A stretch of 64,000 nt of DNA from Kumtagia yinganensis (GTDB taxonomy: Bacteria; Pseudomonadota; Alphaproteobacteria; Rhizobiales; Rhizobiaceae): NCBI RefSeq assembly GCF_040081985.1, contig NZ_JBEBMH010000031.1, positions 1 to 64,000 of the forward strand, given 5' to 3'. A program made the translations under genes and the position numbers. Shown here piece by piece: positions 7,938 through 16,364 of the stretch. How positions within the stretch are numbered: the first letter of the stretch is position 1; the number at the start of each line of letters is the position of its first letter. A model generated the notes under the pieces. It saw only the letters and a list, made by a program, of their open reading frames with translations. It made no database searches and was not told the DNA's origin.

Positions 7938-9302
7938 CTAGATCACAACGAAATCGGCCGCAGTCAGTTTCAAGCCTGCATCCAAAACGGCGAACTGTAC
8001 TCTTGCCGCAGTACCCGTACCGTCGGCGTCATAGAAAAGATTACCCGTGTCGGTCTCGAAGATGATGCGGTCGGTGGTATCACCCGCCAAACCAGTGGTA
8101 TTGGCCCGGAACGCTGACGCTGCAAGAGTGCCGGTCGCAGTGAGCGCCTTGAACACGGCATTCTCCAGCCGGATCGTGTCGTCGACAGGCTGGAAGTCGG
8201 TGATCGTGTCAATATTTCCAGCGCCGAGTGCAGACGAAAATACGAAATAATCCTTGCCGGCGAGGCCCGTCATCGTGTCATTGCCGCCCTTGCCATCGAT
8301 GATGTTCGATCCGGCATTCCCCGTGAATTTCTGCCCAACCTCATTCCCGGTGAAATCGATCGCGGCTGTGGCAGTCGAGCTGTTTGTGGTCAGTTGCTCG
8401 ATATAGACGCCGGCAGACAGCTTATAGTCCGTTGAGGATATGATCCTGTCGGCCGTGCCCTGGGAAGACGATTCAACAATCACCGCGCCGGAATTGTAAA
8501 CTCGGTACGTGTCGTTCCCGCCTAGACCTGCCAGTTTGTCAGCGGCGCCAACGCCACCTTCGTTGAGGATATTAGCCCCGGCGTTCCCGGTAACATCCTG
8601 CTTCAGCGCGTTGCCGGTCAGATCGATCGCAGCCGTTCCTATCGAACTCGCGGTCGCCATGAACTCGACGTAGACGCCAGACTTGAGCCCATAGTCTACC
8701 GATGCCGTAAGGCGGTCGGCGGTGCCCTCCGATGCCCCCTCGAGGATGACATCGGCAATATTGTCCACGATGTAGGTGTCGCTGTCCGACCCACCGATCA
8801 GTGTGTCAACACCGACGCCTCCATCGAGGCGATCGGCTCCGCTGTCGCCGCGCAGCGTGTCGTTTCCATTTCCGCCCATCAGGCGATCTGAGCCGACGCC
8901 ACCCTTGATGACGTCGTTTCCACCGAACCCGTAGAGCACATCCGGTCCGGCTGTCCCGGTGATTGTGTCGGTACCAGCGAGAGCGATGCTGAGCAGGCCA
9001 AGTGTGTTGTTTGCATACGCATAGTCAGCAATCGTCGTCGCCGGGACATCGTTCAAGCCGGTGATTTTGATGACGGTCGCACCATTGGCCACAAATGACG
9101 CAGATGTCACGACGCCGCTTTTTGGCTCTCCGTCGGAATAGTAGGTAAGGCCTCGCCCTTGAAACAGCGTGTAGTTGGACGCATTGTCGTAGAACTTTGC
9201 GGACGTGCTCTTCAGCGATGCGTATTGATAGTTGAATATATTGGCGATTTCGATCGCCTCAAAATCCAGCACATATACATTGCCGCCGGTGACGGTTGCC
9301 AT
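7938..9302 (-). CDS. Second RTX-type repeat protein, probable type I secretion substrate
   Basis: The 454-aa product starts at ATG 9302 with AGGGGAAACTATC upstream, very like the site of the RTX gene at 3837; a longer in-frame start at 9362 lacks such a site. Residues 1-110 are a distinct N-terminal domain (NVYVLDFEAIEIANIFNYQY). Residues about 112-180 hold calcium-binding repeats (LMGGNGNDTLRGDSGADRLD). Modules of about 87 residues follow, with DLTGNALKQDVTGNAG and VYVEFMAT or VYIEQLTT. The C-terminus (TITDFQPVDDTIRLENAVF, FETDTGNLFYDADGTG) is closely similar to that of the 834-aa protein, so both should use the same type I exporter. The two genes converge, sharing modules but with different N-terminal domains, which points to duplication and module exchange. 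Confidence 0.9.
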   Translation of the reverse strand: MATVTGGNVYVLDFEAIEIANIFNYQYASLKSTSAKFYDNASNYTLFQGRGLTYYSDGEPKSGVVTSASFVANGATVIKITGLNDVPATTIADYAYANNTLGLLSIALAGTDTITGTAGPDVLYGFGGNDVIKGGVGSDRLMGGNGNDTLRGDSGADRLDGGVGVDTLIGGSDSDTYIVDNIADVILEGASEGTADRLTASVDYGLKSGVYVEFMATASSIGTAAIDLTGNALKQDVTGNAGANILNEGGVGAADKLAGLGGNDTYRVYNSGAVIVESSSQGTADRIISSTDYKLSAGVYIEQLTTNSSTATAAIDFTGNEVGQKFTGNAGSNIIDGKGGNDTMTGLAGKDYFVFSSALGAGNIDTITDFQPVDDTIRLENAVFKALTATGTLAASAFRANTTGLAGDTTDRIIFETDTGNLFYDADGTGTAARVQFAVLDAGLKLTAADFVVI

Positions 9303-9447
9303 GATAGTTTCCCCTGCCTCTAAGCCCGGATCGGTGCTATGCCAAGTTTGGTCGATTTGCAATTGAGATAAAGATCGCTGCCTGCACGCTTGCGGCGCTT
9401 CTTCAAGCTAAAACGTTTTTATGCCGCGTTGCTCAAGCCTGTGCCGA

Positions 9448-9753
9448 CTATTTCGCGGTACGCCAAGGAGACCATGGTGTTGCAGTGGCAAACCGCACTG
9501 TGGCACTTGCCCCGACGGATCTCTTTGCTTCTCCGGCCATAATCGCTACGCAACGGGGGCACGTAACGCCGGCATTCCCAAAACTGGCCTCGCCGGTCGG
9601 CACCTCTCCATCGCCGCAGCGCGGCCACAACAGGCGACCTTCGTCCAGCGTTTCCGACCCTTCGACGGCATGAGTAATGCCCTCCCGGTCGGTCCAGCGA
9701 ATGCCGACGCCATAGACCTTCGTGACTTCATTAGGGGTGATATGGGTATTCAT
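9448..9753 (-). CDS. Small zinc-ribbon-like hypothetical protein
   Basis: The 101-aa product starts at ATG 9753 with GGGAG at 9760-9765 on the minus strand. The N-terminal half is protein-like (MNTHITPNEVTKVYGVGIRW) and a TCPRC motif appears after NAGV. An earlier cysteine (WPRC) could complete a metal site, although the first pair looks incomplete. Position and size suggest a small regulator or toxin/antitoxin-like accessory protein, but no family is recognised. The last 30 residues (VRFATATPWSPWRTAK) look less conserved. Confidence 0.45.
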   Translation of the reverse strand: MNTHITPNEVTKVYGVGIRWTDREGITHAVEGSETLDEGRLLWPRCGDGEVPTGEASFGNAGVTCPRCVAIMAGEAKRSVGASATVRFATATPWSPWRTAK

Positions 9754-10001
9754 GACCATCTCCCGTCACATGAATTGTGGTGGCCCGCCGAGGTCGGAAA
9801 CCCCATACCGCCCTCCCTCGGCGAGCGTTCAATTCCCGATTTGGTACATCGGTGCCAGCAAGTGGCCTGGCAACTAAGCACGAAGCACGTGCCGTGCCAG
9901 TCAGTTGCGTTGCGCTGTGCATCGAAGCGGGATGGGTCTCACGGACGGAGCGTCGGGAATCTCTTTGACGCGTCAAGCTTGTTGGAGAGCGTAGCGCGTC
10001 A

Positions 10002-10126
10002 CTACGCGAGGATGAGACCCACCGCCGCCGTTGCCACGACTACCACGAACAGCGTGATGACAAGCCGACCCACGGACCAATGTCGGGCTCGTGTTCGGGT
10101 GGGTGCTTGTCCCAGCCGGAGACCAT
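10002..10126 (-). pseudogene. Tiny one-helix membrane protein, probably frameshifted
   Basis: An ATG at 10126 begins MVSGWDKHPPEHEPDIGPWV. The adjacent frame then continues with a convincing membrane helix (RLVITLFVVVVATAAVGLIL) to a stop at 10002. The length of 125 bases is one short of a multiple of three, so a single-base deletion near GTGGGTCGG would explain it. It begins one base after the stop of the 47-aa secreted peptide gene, as operon partners do. The original function is unknown. Confidence 0.35.
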
Positions 10127-10127
10127 G

Positions 10128-10271
10128 TCAATGGCAGTGGACGGTTCCGGTGCTGTTGTTCATATGGCAGCATTGACCGGGCGGCGAACTCTTGCGGCAT
10201 CCCCCGCCGTGGGCCGCCGAGGCAGCGGTCTGCGCCAATGTCAGCAGCAGTGCGAGCCCGATTAAACGCAT
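10128..10271 (-). CDS. Small secreted Cys/His-rich peptide (47 aa)
   Basis: ATG 10271 is preceded by AAGGTGAC. The product begins with a signal peptide (MRLIGLALLLTLAQTAASAA), after which the mature peptide of about 27 residues contains GGGCRKS, GQCCHMNN and ends TVHCH. Four cysteines and several histidines in so short a peptide resemble the small periplasmic peptides with terminal HCH found in proteobacteria and suggest metal binding or disulfides. Its start overlaps the last 10 bases of the permease remnant at 10262. Function is not assigned. Confidence 0.6.
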   Translation of the reverse strand: MRLIGLALLLTLAQTAASAAHGGGCRKSSPPGQCCHMNNSTGTVHCH

Positions 10272-10456
10272 GTCACCTTTTCGCGCGCCATTGTGACCAG
10301 CCCAGCCGCGACGATCACCGCTGCACCGGCGACCGAGATCGGGTCGATTGTCTGGTTAAAAAACATGTAGCCGAACAGAATGCCCCAAGGCAGCGCGGTA
10401 TAGTTGAAAGGTTGGAGGATGCTTGCCGGGGCGTTCGCCAGCGCCACCATGATGAG
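10262..10456 (-). pseudogene. C-terminal stub of a DMT/EamA-family permease
   Basis: About 64 codons on the minus strand end with a stop at 10262 and read LIMVALANAPASILQPFNYT, then a LPWGILFGYMFF helix, then AGAAVIVAAGLVTMARE. This is the last two transmembrane helices of EamA/RhaT-type drug-metabolite transporters (pattern AP...L.PF.Y....W....GY...F...P......GA..I...GL......RE). The upstream part is missing: homology stops where the plus-strand integrase sequence begins, near 10460. The gene was evidently truncated by insertion or recombination at that junction. Confidence 0.75.
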
Positions 10457-10461
10457 GCCAA

Positions 10462-11447
10462 GGTCGTCCCCTTCAGGAAGGGCGCGCCATCCAAGTCGGT
10501 CGCCCATCCCTACCTGGTGCTGAAGAAGACCAAGGACTGGAAGGCGCTCGAACCGAAGACGCAAAGCCACTACAGCCAAATCATTGAGACCCGCATTTTG
10601 GACGCCAAGATACTCGGCAAGCTTTTTGGTTTCGCGCCCTTCGCCGAGGTCCAGAGGAAGCATATCCTCGCCGTCTTGAACCTGCATGCCGACGAGCCGT
10701 TTGAGGAGCGCATCACGCTCATCTGCATGCGGAAATTGACGCTGGTCGCCATGGACGAGGGGTGGCGCACCGACGACCCCTGCTGCCGCATCAGGCGTAA
10801 TCCGCCCACCGATGGGCACAAGGCGTGGCCGCTGAAAGCCTTGGAAGCCTTCGAGAAGCATTGGCCCATCGGGACGCCGCAGCGCACCGCTTATGCGGTG
10901 GCGCCCTGGATGGGCAATCGCTGCTCCGACGTCGCCCGGCTCAAATGGTCCGACCTGACCCGGAAGGAGATCGTCATCGACGGTGAAATCGTCACGGTCG
11001 ACGGCTTCGAGTTCGTGGAGCACAAGGGCCGGAAGCGCCATCCAACGAAGTTCTTCCTGCCGCTGACGCCGATGCTGGAGGCCGAGTTGGAGGGGGTCGA
11101 CCGCTCGACCACCTACGTCGTCAACAACACCGGCAACCGGCGCAGCGGCGGCTGCTACACCGACCACTCGCTTAGCCGGGGCGTGTCGCTTTGAGCGAAG
11201 GAAGCGGGCTGCGGCAACGGCTGTACGGCGCATGAGCTCCGCAAGGGTCTCGGGACGAAGCTGGCCGAGGCCGACGCCTAGACCCGCCAGTTGATGGACG
11301 TTTTGGGGCACAGCAACATCGCCCATGCCGAACTCTACTCCCGCGAGGCTTCGCAGGTCCGCCTAGCGGTCAAGGGCATGGAAAAGGTCGCCAAGGTCGA
11401 GATGGCGCGGCGGGCCGTGCGAAGCTGGCTGCCGCAAACTAGTCCCC
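10462..11447 (+). pseudogene. Phage-type tyrosine recombinase (integrase) with two in-frame stops
   Basis: The frame carries the SAM-like DNA-binding part (DWKALEPKTQSHYSQIIETR) and the catalytic domain: arginine in AVAPWMGNRCSDVARLKWSD, the lysine region HKGRKRHPTKFFLPLT, the H-x-x-R box TAHELRKGLGTKLAEA, then MDVLGHSNIAHAELYSRE with the catalytic tyrosine. TGA at 11192-11194 and TAG at 11279-11281 interrupt the same frame, separating the box-II region from the rest, so no full enzyme can be made without readthrough. The N-terminus is missing or fused to unrelated sequence near 10460, where the permease stub starts. It lies at the left edge of the injection-system block, so it may once have mobilised it. 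Confidence 0.8.
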
Positions 11448-11498
11448 TTGGGACACTAGACTTGGGACCACTTGGGACGCTTGCCCATTTTTTTGGAG
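11384..11498 (+). repeat. Left copy of a flanking direct repeat
   Basis: This stretch covers the 3' end of the integrase frame (AAGGTCGCCAAGGTCGAGAT...) and the bases after it, including TTGGGAC repeated three times and CTTGCCCAT. It matches, with scattered mismatches and small gaps, the segment at 61245-61361 in the same orientation. The two copies bracket the whole injection-system locus. Confidence 0.7.
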
Positions 11499-11695
11499 TT
11501 ACTATCGCGTTCAGCTACGAAACGTTCTTGTCAAGCATAGTCTTTTCACCTAACAGTTGGTGCCTGTGCAGAGGCACCTTCCAATCTGGAGGAGCCGTAG
11601 CAGAAGCTTACCGACGCCATTTCCCGGACGAAGACCCTCTATTTCCAGACAATCGTCCCGTTCACTTAAGCGGAATTTTGCGACACAACCATATG

Positions 11696-14074
11696 TCAGT
11701 CGATCTCGACTTCTAGCACGAGCGAGGGCTTCACGGGTTGTTCATGGCTGGACCAGAACCGTTGCAGCATCTCGAAATCGTGGCTTTCCTGTAGGCGCAG
11801 GGTTAGCGGCCGGACACCGGCAGCGATGCTCGGTGGCCGGGAAAGAAAGGCGTGGACGACGCCCAGGATTTCCAGTTCCTCCTCGGGGCGCTGGCACCAG
11901 GCCGACAGGACGAAGCCCAGGCGCAGTCCTTCGCCATCCTTCGTACCGCCGCGGCGGCCGGCCAGCCGGTACATTGCTAGCGACAGTGCCGGACGCTGGC
12001 CCGAGAGCGCCTTTTCGGTGGGAGCGCCTTCCTGAATATGTATCTCTTTGAGGAACACCGAGCGAAGGTGTCCGTCCAGTGCCTCTTTGAGCGCGCGCGC
12101 CGCGCCACGCAATACCGCGCCGCGGTCTTCCGCCACGCCGGCATCTGATGGATCGCGGGAGAGGCGGCCCATCTCGTACAGTTCCAGCCGGACCGCAGCC
12201 TCCAGAAGCGCCTGGCCGATCGGCACCCCGCGCTGGTCGGCGAGGAATACGGCCTTCAGGGCGGCGTTCCGGATCTCGCCTCCCGAGAGTTGATGCGCCG
12301 CACCGAGCGCAGCTAAATCAACCCCCGCGACGGCGCCAAGCATCCTGGCCCAAATCTGGTGTCGCTCGCCTGCGTCAGGGAGTGGGAACTCGGTGCGGAA
12401 GCGGAACCGCCGCATCAGCGCCTCGTCCATCCCCTGCATCAGATTTGTCGCAAGGATGATCGGCCCGTCATGTATCTCAATCCGCGGCAGTATATAGCCC
12501 AACACCATGTTCGAGAACTGCTCGCCCCCCGATGACGCCTTTTCCACGCGTTTGGAGAACAGCGCGTCAGCCTCGTCAAAGAAGAGGATCGCGCCGGCCT
12601 GCTCTGCGTCTATTAGTGTCTCGTCGATGTGTTTCTCAGTTTCGCCCACGTATTTGCTTACCAGTTGCGACAGGTCGACAGAGTAGAAGGGGCGCGAAAG
12701 TGCCGCAGCGACGGCCTCGGCCGCGACAGTCTTGCCTGTGCCTGGGCGACCGTGGAACAGGGCGACGGGGCCCCGCGCCATGTCGAGGTGCCGCCGGCCC
12801 GGATGTGTCTCGTCGACACGATCGCGCGCCTTGATGAAGTGTACCAGTCGATCCAACCCGGCACGCGCGGTTGGGCGCAAAACCAAGTCGTCGAGCGTCA
12901 GGCGTGGTGTCCGCACGACCGCACGCTGAGCTGTCGCCGCGCGAGTGCCGGCGATGAGAGCGTCGAGCGTGCGCTGCGCTTCGTCGGGCATGAGTCCGGG
13001 GGAGAGCTGGGCGAGCAATCCCGCCATATCCTCCCGTTCTGTCCGGTGGCGGCTGGCAAGGCTCCCGGCGACGCCGTCGTCGAGCATGACCCCGGCGGAC
13101 TCCGCTGCAGTCAGCCAGTCGACACGGCGCTGGCTCCAGGCCGGAGGATCGCATCTTAGGTGCGGCAAACCGCAGGGCAGAGGCCGCGATGACAACAACT
13201 GCAATGATCCTCCAAAAGCGGCGGCTAGGCGGGCGGCTTCGGCCGCGGCAGCCTGCGCCGTGTCGGACGACAAGGCGCGCAGGTCGACAATCGGGCAGAC
13301 ATCCAGAATGAGACCAAGTCGCCATGCCGCCGCGACGGTCGCAGCGGCTGGCTCGGCGCTTCCCGGCTGAGTCAGGCGAACGTGCATTGCGCGAGTGCCG
13401 CCGGGCACATCGGCAATCGCCCGCTTGCCCAGCCCCCCTGATCCGAAGAGGATACGGGCGGGCGGGCGCGGAATTTCATTCCCTCCGCTGCCGTCTTCGC
13501 ACCGAAGCTCTCCCGCTCCGGCAAGGCCTGTAGCGGGTTCACCGAGAAGCGCCGCAGCGACCTCTTCGGAGAGCGTGAAAGGTTGTCGTAGAGGGGCGTA
13601 GCGGCCGGCCGGCGCGACGATCAAACCCGACCGGCGAAGCGCCCCGCCTGAGCGCAGCAGGGCGCCTATTTCACCGCGCCGTGACGGCGCCCGAGAGAGC
13701 GCAGCGACGAGCAGCCTTTCGGTCGCAAGTGGTTGATGAGGATCATCCTGCAGAAGCGCGTAAACATTCTGATATCTCGGTTCGACGAAGGGCGCGAGAA
13801 GCATCAGGAGGATGTCGCCGGCCCCGGTTGTCCCCATCCCCAGAGCGGTCGAGATACGGGCGAAAACGAGGTCTGGCGCTGTCGGCGCGATCACCTCCGA
13901 CGGACCTGCGGCAAACAGCGCCTCGGTTCGCGGACGAATGAGGTTCCGGACCCCCTCCCAGCCCGCCGATCCGTCCCCTGCAAGAAGCGCCGCGCGACGC
14001 TCCTCCGCCGCGACCAGTGACTCAAGACGGCGGTCGAGACGAATGAGCGCTTCGGCAAGGGCATGCGAAAGCAT
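11696..14074 (-). CDS. eCIS AAA+ ATPase (Afp15/Pvc15-like) with fused Pvc16-like terminator domain
   Basis: The 792-aa product has a helical N-terminal region, then a AAA+ module. Walker A is GRPGTGKT at residues 442-449, Walker B is ILFFDEAD at 496-503, sensor-1 is ATN near 542, and MRRFRFRTEFPLP near 554 supplies the arginine finger. This pattern matches the ATPase of Afp/PVC-type injection systems, thought to act in particle assembly or disassembly. The last 135 or so residues are not part of the AAA+ lid. They read ALDGHLRSVFL, PALSLAMYRLAG, LRLGFVLSAWCQRPEEELEI, then FWSSHEQPVKPSLVLEVEID. This is the layout of the Pvc16/DUF4255 tail-terminator domain (LYDIRE-like strand, YLVTAW-like strand, LW..L....P.L...V). 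No separate Pvc16 gene occurs in the operon. The gene is divergent from the structural operon and starts at ATG 14074 without a strong ribosome binding site. Confidence 0.88.
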   Translation of the reverse strand: MLSHALAEALIRLDRRLESLVAAEERRAALLAGDGSAGWEGVRNLIRPRTEALFAAGPSEVIAPTAPDLVFARISTALGMGTTGAGDILLMLLAPFVEPRYQNVYALLQDDPHQPLATERLLVAALSRAPSRRGEIGALLRSGGALRRSGLIVAPAGRYAPLRQPFTLSEEVAAALLGEPATGLAGAGELRCEDGSGGNEIPRPPARILFGSGGLGKRAIADVPGGTRAMHVRLTQPGSAEPAAATVAAAWRLGLILDVCPIVDLRALSSDTAQAAAAEAARLAAAFGGSLQLLSSRPLPCGLPHLRCDPPAWSQRRVDWLTAAESAGVMLDDGVAGSLASRHRTEREDMAGLLAQLSPGLMPDEAQRTLDALIAGTRAATAQRAVVRTPRLTLDDLVLRPTARAGLDRLVHFIKARDRVDETHPGRRHLDMARGPVALFHGRPGTGKTVAAEAVAAALSRPFYSVDLSQLVSKYVGETEKHIDETLIDAEQAGAILFFDEADALFSKRVEKASSGGEQFSNMVLGYILPRIEIHDGPIILATNLMQGMDEALMRRFRFRTEFPLPDAGERHQIWARMLGAVAGVDLAALGAAHQLSGGEIRNAALKAVFLADQRGVPIGQALLEAAVRLELYEMGRLSRDPSDAGVAEDRGAVLRGAARALKEALDGHLRSVFLKEIHIQEGAPTEKALSGQRPALSLAMYRLAGRRGGTKDGEGLRLGFVLSAWCQRPEEELEILGVVHAFLSRPPSIAAGVRPLTLRLQESHDFEMLQRFWSSHEQPVKPSLVLEVEID

Positions 14075-14270
14075 TGGATCGAAATCCTGTGTATTGTTGA
14101 ACCAAGAATCTCAATCCGACACGGTCTGTCAAATGGAAGATGCACTTGACAAGTTTGCGAACCTGTCCCCAAGATTGTTGACGTTGGGTAACTAAGGATC
14201 GCGCCTAGTTCGAGCCTGTCCTTCGTGGGCATGCTTTGACTTCAGATCGGCGGGGTTCCCTCCTTAATTT
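14075..14270. promoter_or_regulatory. Divergent control region of the eCIS locus with inverted TGTCAA/TTGACA
   Basis: This is the only non-coding gap between the ATPase gene and the structural operon. It holds TTGACA at 14146-14151 on the plus strand and, 13 bases away in inverted orientation, TGTCAA at 14127-14132, which reads TTGACA on the minus strand. Each could be a -35 element for its own direction; no good -10 follows either. The 6-bp arms also form an inverted repeat that could be an operator. These are pattern observations only. Confidence 0.35.
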
Positions 14271-16337
14271 GTGATGCGCCCAGTGAAGGCCGCCGCGATG
14301 CTGGCAGACGTCTTGAATGCCACGATCTGGCGTTGTCGAGTAGCCATTCGACTGGCCCATGCTCCGACGTTTGCTGGGCATGGACTCGCCGATGCGAACT
14401 ACCGGCCAAGCGGGCTCCCGTACGTGTCCGTCGTGGGTCCGCTGAACCTGGAAGTCGAACCCGATCGTGACCTTCCCAACAACGCCTTCATCTTCGCACA
14501 GACGCCGGGCTACCTGGCCGGAGTCGGTGGTATGGCAGCGCGACAGGTGCCGAATGGCGGGCAGCTCCACCTGACGCTGGATGGGGACGCGGAAATAACA
14601 GTTCCGGTAAACTTCGGCGTCGATGCCGGGGCCAGCTTCGCCGATCCTGTCGCCCGTCGCGTCGCCCGGGTCGTGACCGCCGCCATCGCAGCTCGCGTCG
14701 CCGCCGGAGACGCCCGGGTGAATGGCCAACAGGTAACCGATCCCGATCGCTTGGTAGACCTGGCACGCGCCGCACTGCGCTGGGAATCGGGGCGCCAAAG
14801 GTTCCTTCTGATTTCAGGCCGGAGGGCCGTCATTGGCCAGGCCGAACGGCTCGCTGGCACCGCGCCTTCGTCCGCCGCCGTGCGCACCGGGCCCCAGGAT
14901 CTGTCGGCCTCCCTTGGGTTGCGCGGCGACAGCGTGCTGACGGTGCCGTCGCGCATCGCACGGCACCGCGTCAGCCAGCCGACAGCCGTCGCGGTTGACC
15001 TGCGTCTGGACCTTTGGGCCGGGACACAGCAGCACCTGGCGGAGATGCTGGAACGCTGGGCGATGTTGACCCCGACGCGAGGACTGCTGCTGACATGTCC
15101 AGGCATGCTGCGCGACGATTTGGCGCGCGGCGCGGTCGACTTGCGACTGGCCACCGGAGTCTGGCCCGCGGAGACGTGGACGCTGGCGATAATGGACGCG
15201 GCGGCTGGGTTCGAGGATCGGATCTCGGGCCGCGCGCCGGATCTCGCCAATGGTGCCGCGCTGGTCGGCGGTCGGCTGGTGCTGGGCGCGAACGCAACAG
15301 CGACGATGAGTGTCTGGGACGCACCTGCCCTGCCCCCGCCGGACCGGCCAGATCATCCCGCGCCATCGGGCTACGCGCTGACAGTCGAACTTCAGACCGA
15401 CGGCGCGCCGCAAAACGGCGAGACTGTACGCGTAGCCTCTCTGGCAACCGATGCGGGGGAGGCGTTGTCGCTGACACTGATGACACGAAGCCGGGCGGGC
15501 CGGGATGAGACGGTCCTGCAGATCCGCGCGGCCCACACGACGGGCAATTTTGCGCCCCGGGATTTCCTGATGGCCCCGGCGCAGCTTGCGGCTGGAGTTT
15601 CGATACACGCGGTGCTTGAGGCGCCGTCGGGGCGCATCTCGGCCTATGCCGACGGCGTCGCCCTGCCGCTGGACGATGCCGCCCCTCCGGCCGCCCGCAT
15701 CGAGGGCGTTCCCCTTGGCGACGAGGACATGCCGCTCACGTTCGGGCGGGCCGGAAACGACCGTGAGATCCGCATCCTGCGCGCCGAGCTCCTTGGCCGT
15801 CCGCTAGGGCCGGTCGATCCCCGGCTGGCGCTGACCGGGGCCACGGCCGCGCGTTGGGCCGTCGGCGATCCGATCGGCATCGCATCGAGCTATGACGCGC
15901 GAGAGGCGACCGAGACGTTCAACGCGGTCGTAATAGCGGTCGAGGGTGACCGGCTGGTGCTGGACCGGCCGCTGCCCCGTCGCTTCGGTCGAGCGCGGTC
16001 GGTCGTCTACAAGCGGTCGCTATTCTTCGCCCAGCGCCAGTGGCGGCGGAGCGACGACCTGATGAACCGGATGTTCCGGTTGTCGGCCGAGTACCGGGTC
16101 TCGGCCTTCCTCGACGATCGCCTGCCCTCGACCACCGCGCCGATCGTGGAGTCTACCGACGTGCAACTGCGCGACATGGCCAGGACGCTAGCCGCGCAGC
16201 GTGCCGCAGCCGAGGGAGAGGAACCGCCCCCGCCTGCGCTGCCGCCGCGTGCCAGGACGCCGGGCGTCTATCCAGAAATCATCACCGCGCCGCCGTATCC
16301 GCCGCGCGCTCCGGATACGGAGACCGAAGAGGCCTGA
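14271..16337 (+). CDS. First gene of the eCIS operon: large structural protein, family not recognised
   Basis: The 688-aa product is tentatively started at GTG 14271 (ATG 14274 follows at once); no clear ribosome binding site is seen and the first 45 residues look less conserved, so the true start may be later. From about residue 50 the sequence is orderly: GLPYVSVVGPLNLEVEPDRD, then a beta-alpha-beta module (QLHLTLDGDAEITVPVNF, VARVVTAAIAARVAAGD, FLLISGRRAVIG). The module resembles those inserted in the sheath protein encoded next. The middle third (residues 340-530) looks like a jelly-roll of lectin/LamG type (GRISAYADGVALPLDD), and the C-terminus is Pro/Arg-rich. It lies 27 bases upstream of the sheath gene and is co-directional with it. 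A role in sheath, collar or surface decoration is plausible, but no homologue was identified. Confidence 0.6.
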   Translation: MMRPVKAAAMLADVLNATIWRCRVAIRLAHAPTFAGHGLADANYRPSGLPYVSVVGPLNLEVEPDRDLPNNAFIFAQTPGYLAGVGGMAARQVPNGGQLHLTLDGDAEITVPVNFGVDAGASFADPVARRVARVVTAAIAARVAAGDARVNGQQVTDPDRLVDLARAALRWESGRQRFLLISGRRAVIGQAERLAGTAPSSAAVRTGPQDLSASLGLRGDSVLTVPSRIARHRVSQPTAVAVDLRLDLWAGTQQHLAEMLERWAMLTPTRGLLLTCPGMLRDDLARGAVDLRLATGVWPAETWTLAIMDAAAGFEDRISGRAPDLANGAALVGGRLVLGANATATMSVWDAPALPPPDRPDHPAPSGYALTVELQTDGAPQNGETVRVASLATDAGEALSLTLMTRSRAGRDETVLQIRAAHTTGNFAPRDFLMAPAQLAAGVSIHAVLEAPSGRISAYADGVALPLDDAAPPAARIEGVPLGDEDMPLTFGRAGNDREIRILRAELLGRPLGPVDPRLALTGATAARWAVGDPIGIASSYDAREATETFNAVVIAVEGDRLVLDRPLPRRFGRARSVVYKRSLFFAQRQWRRSDDLMNRMFRLSAEYRVSAFLDDRLPSTTAPIVESTDVQLRDMARTLAAQRAAAEGEEPPPPALPPRARTPGVYPEIITAPPYPPRAPDTETEEA

Positions 16338-16364
16338 TCACACCGAGCTCAAGGAGTTGCTGCC

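Noticed and set aside
7538..8065. Plus-strand frame of 175 codons
   Set aside because: It runs through the terminator at 7888-7918 and into the antisense of the second RTX gene. Composition is irregular and no ribosome binding site fits.
10457..11326. Minus-strand frame that looks like a long N-terminal extension of the permease stub
   Set aside because: Only the last 64 codons (10262-10456) resemble a permease. The rest is antisense to the integrase catalytic domain.
11440..11500. Possible tRNA end as an integration target at the left repeat
   Set aside because: No cloverleaf, T-loop or anticodon arm can be drawn here or near 61300; the TTGGGAC repeats are not part of a tRNA.
12629..13602. 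Plus-strand frames across the ATPase gene
   Set aside because: They are shadows of the AAA+ coding sequence, which has all its motifs in order on the minus strand.
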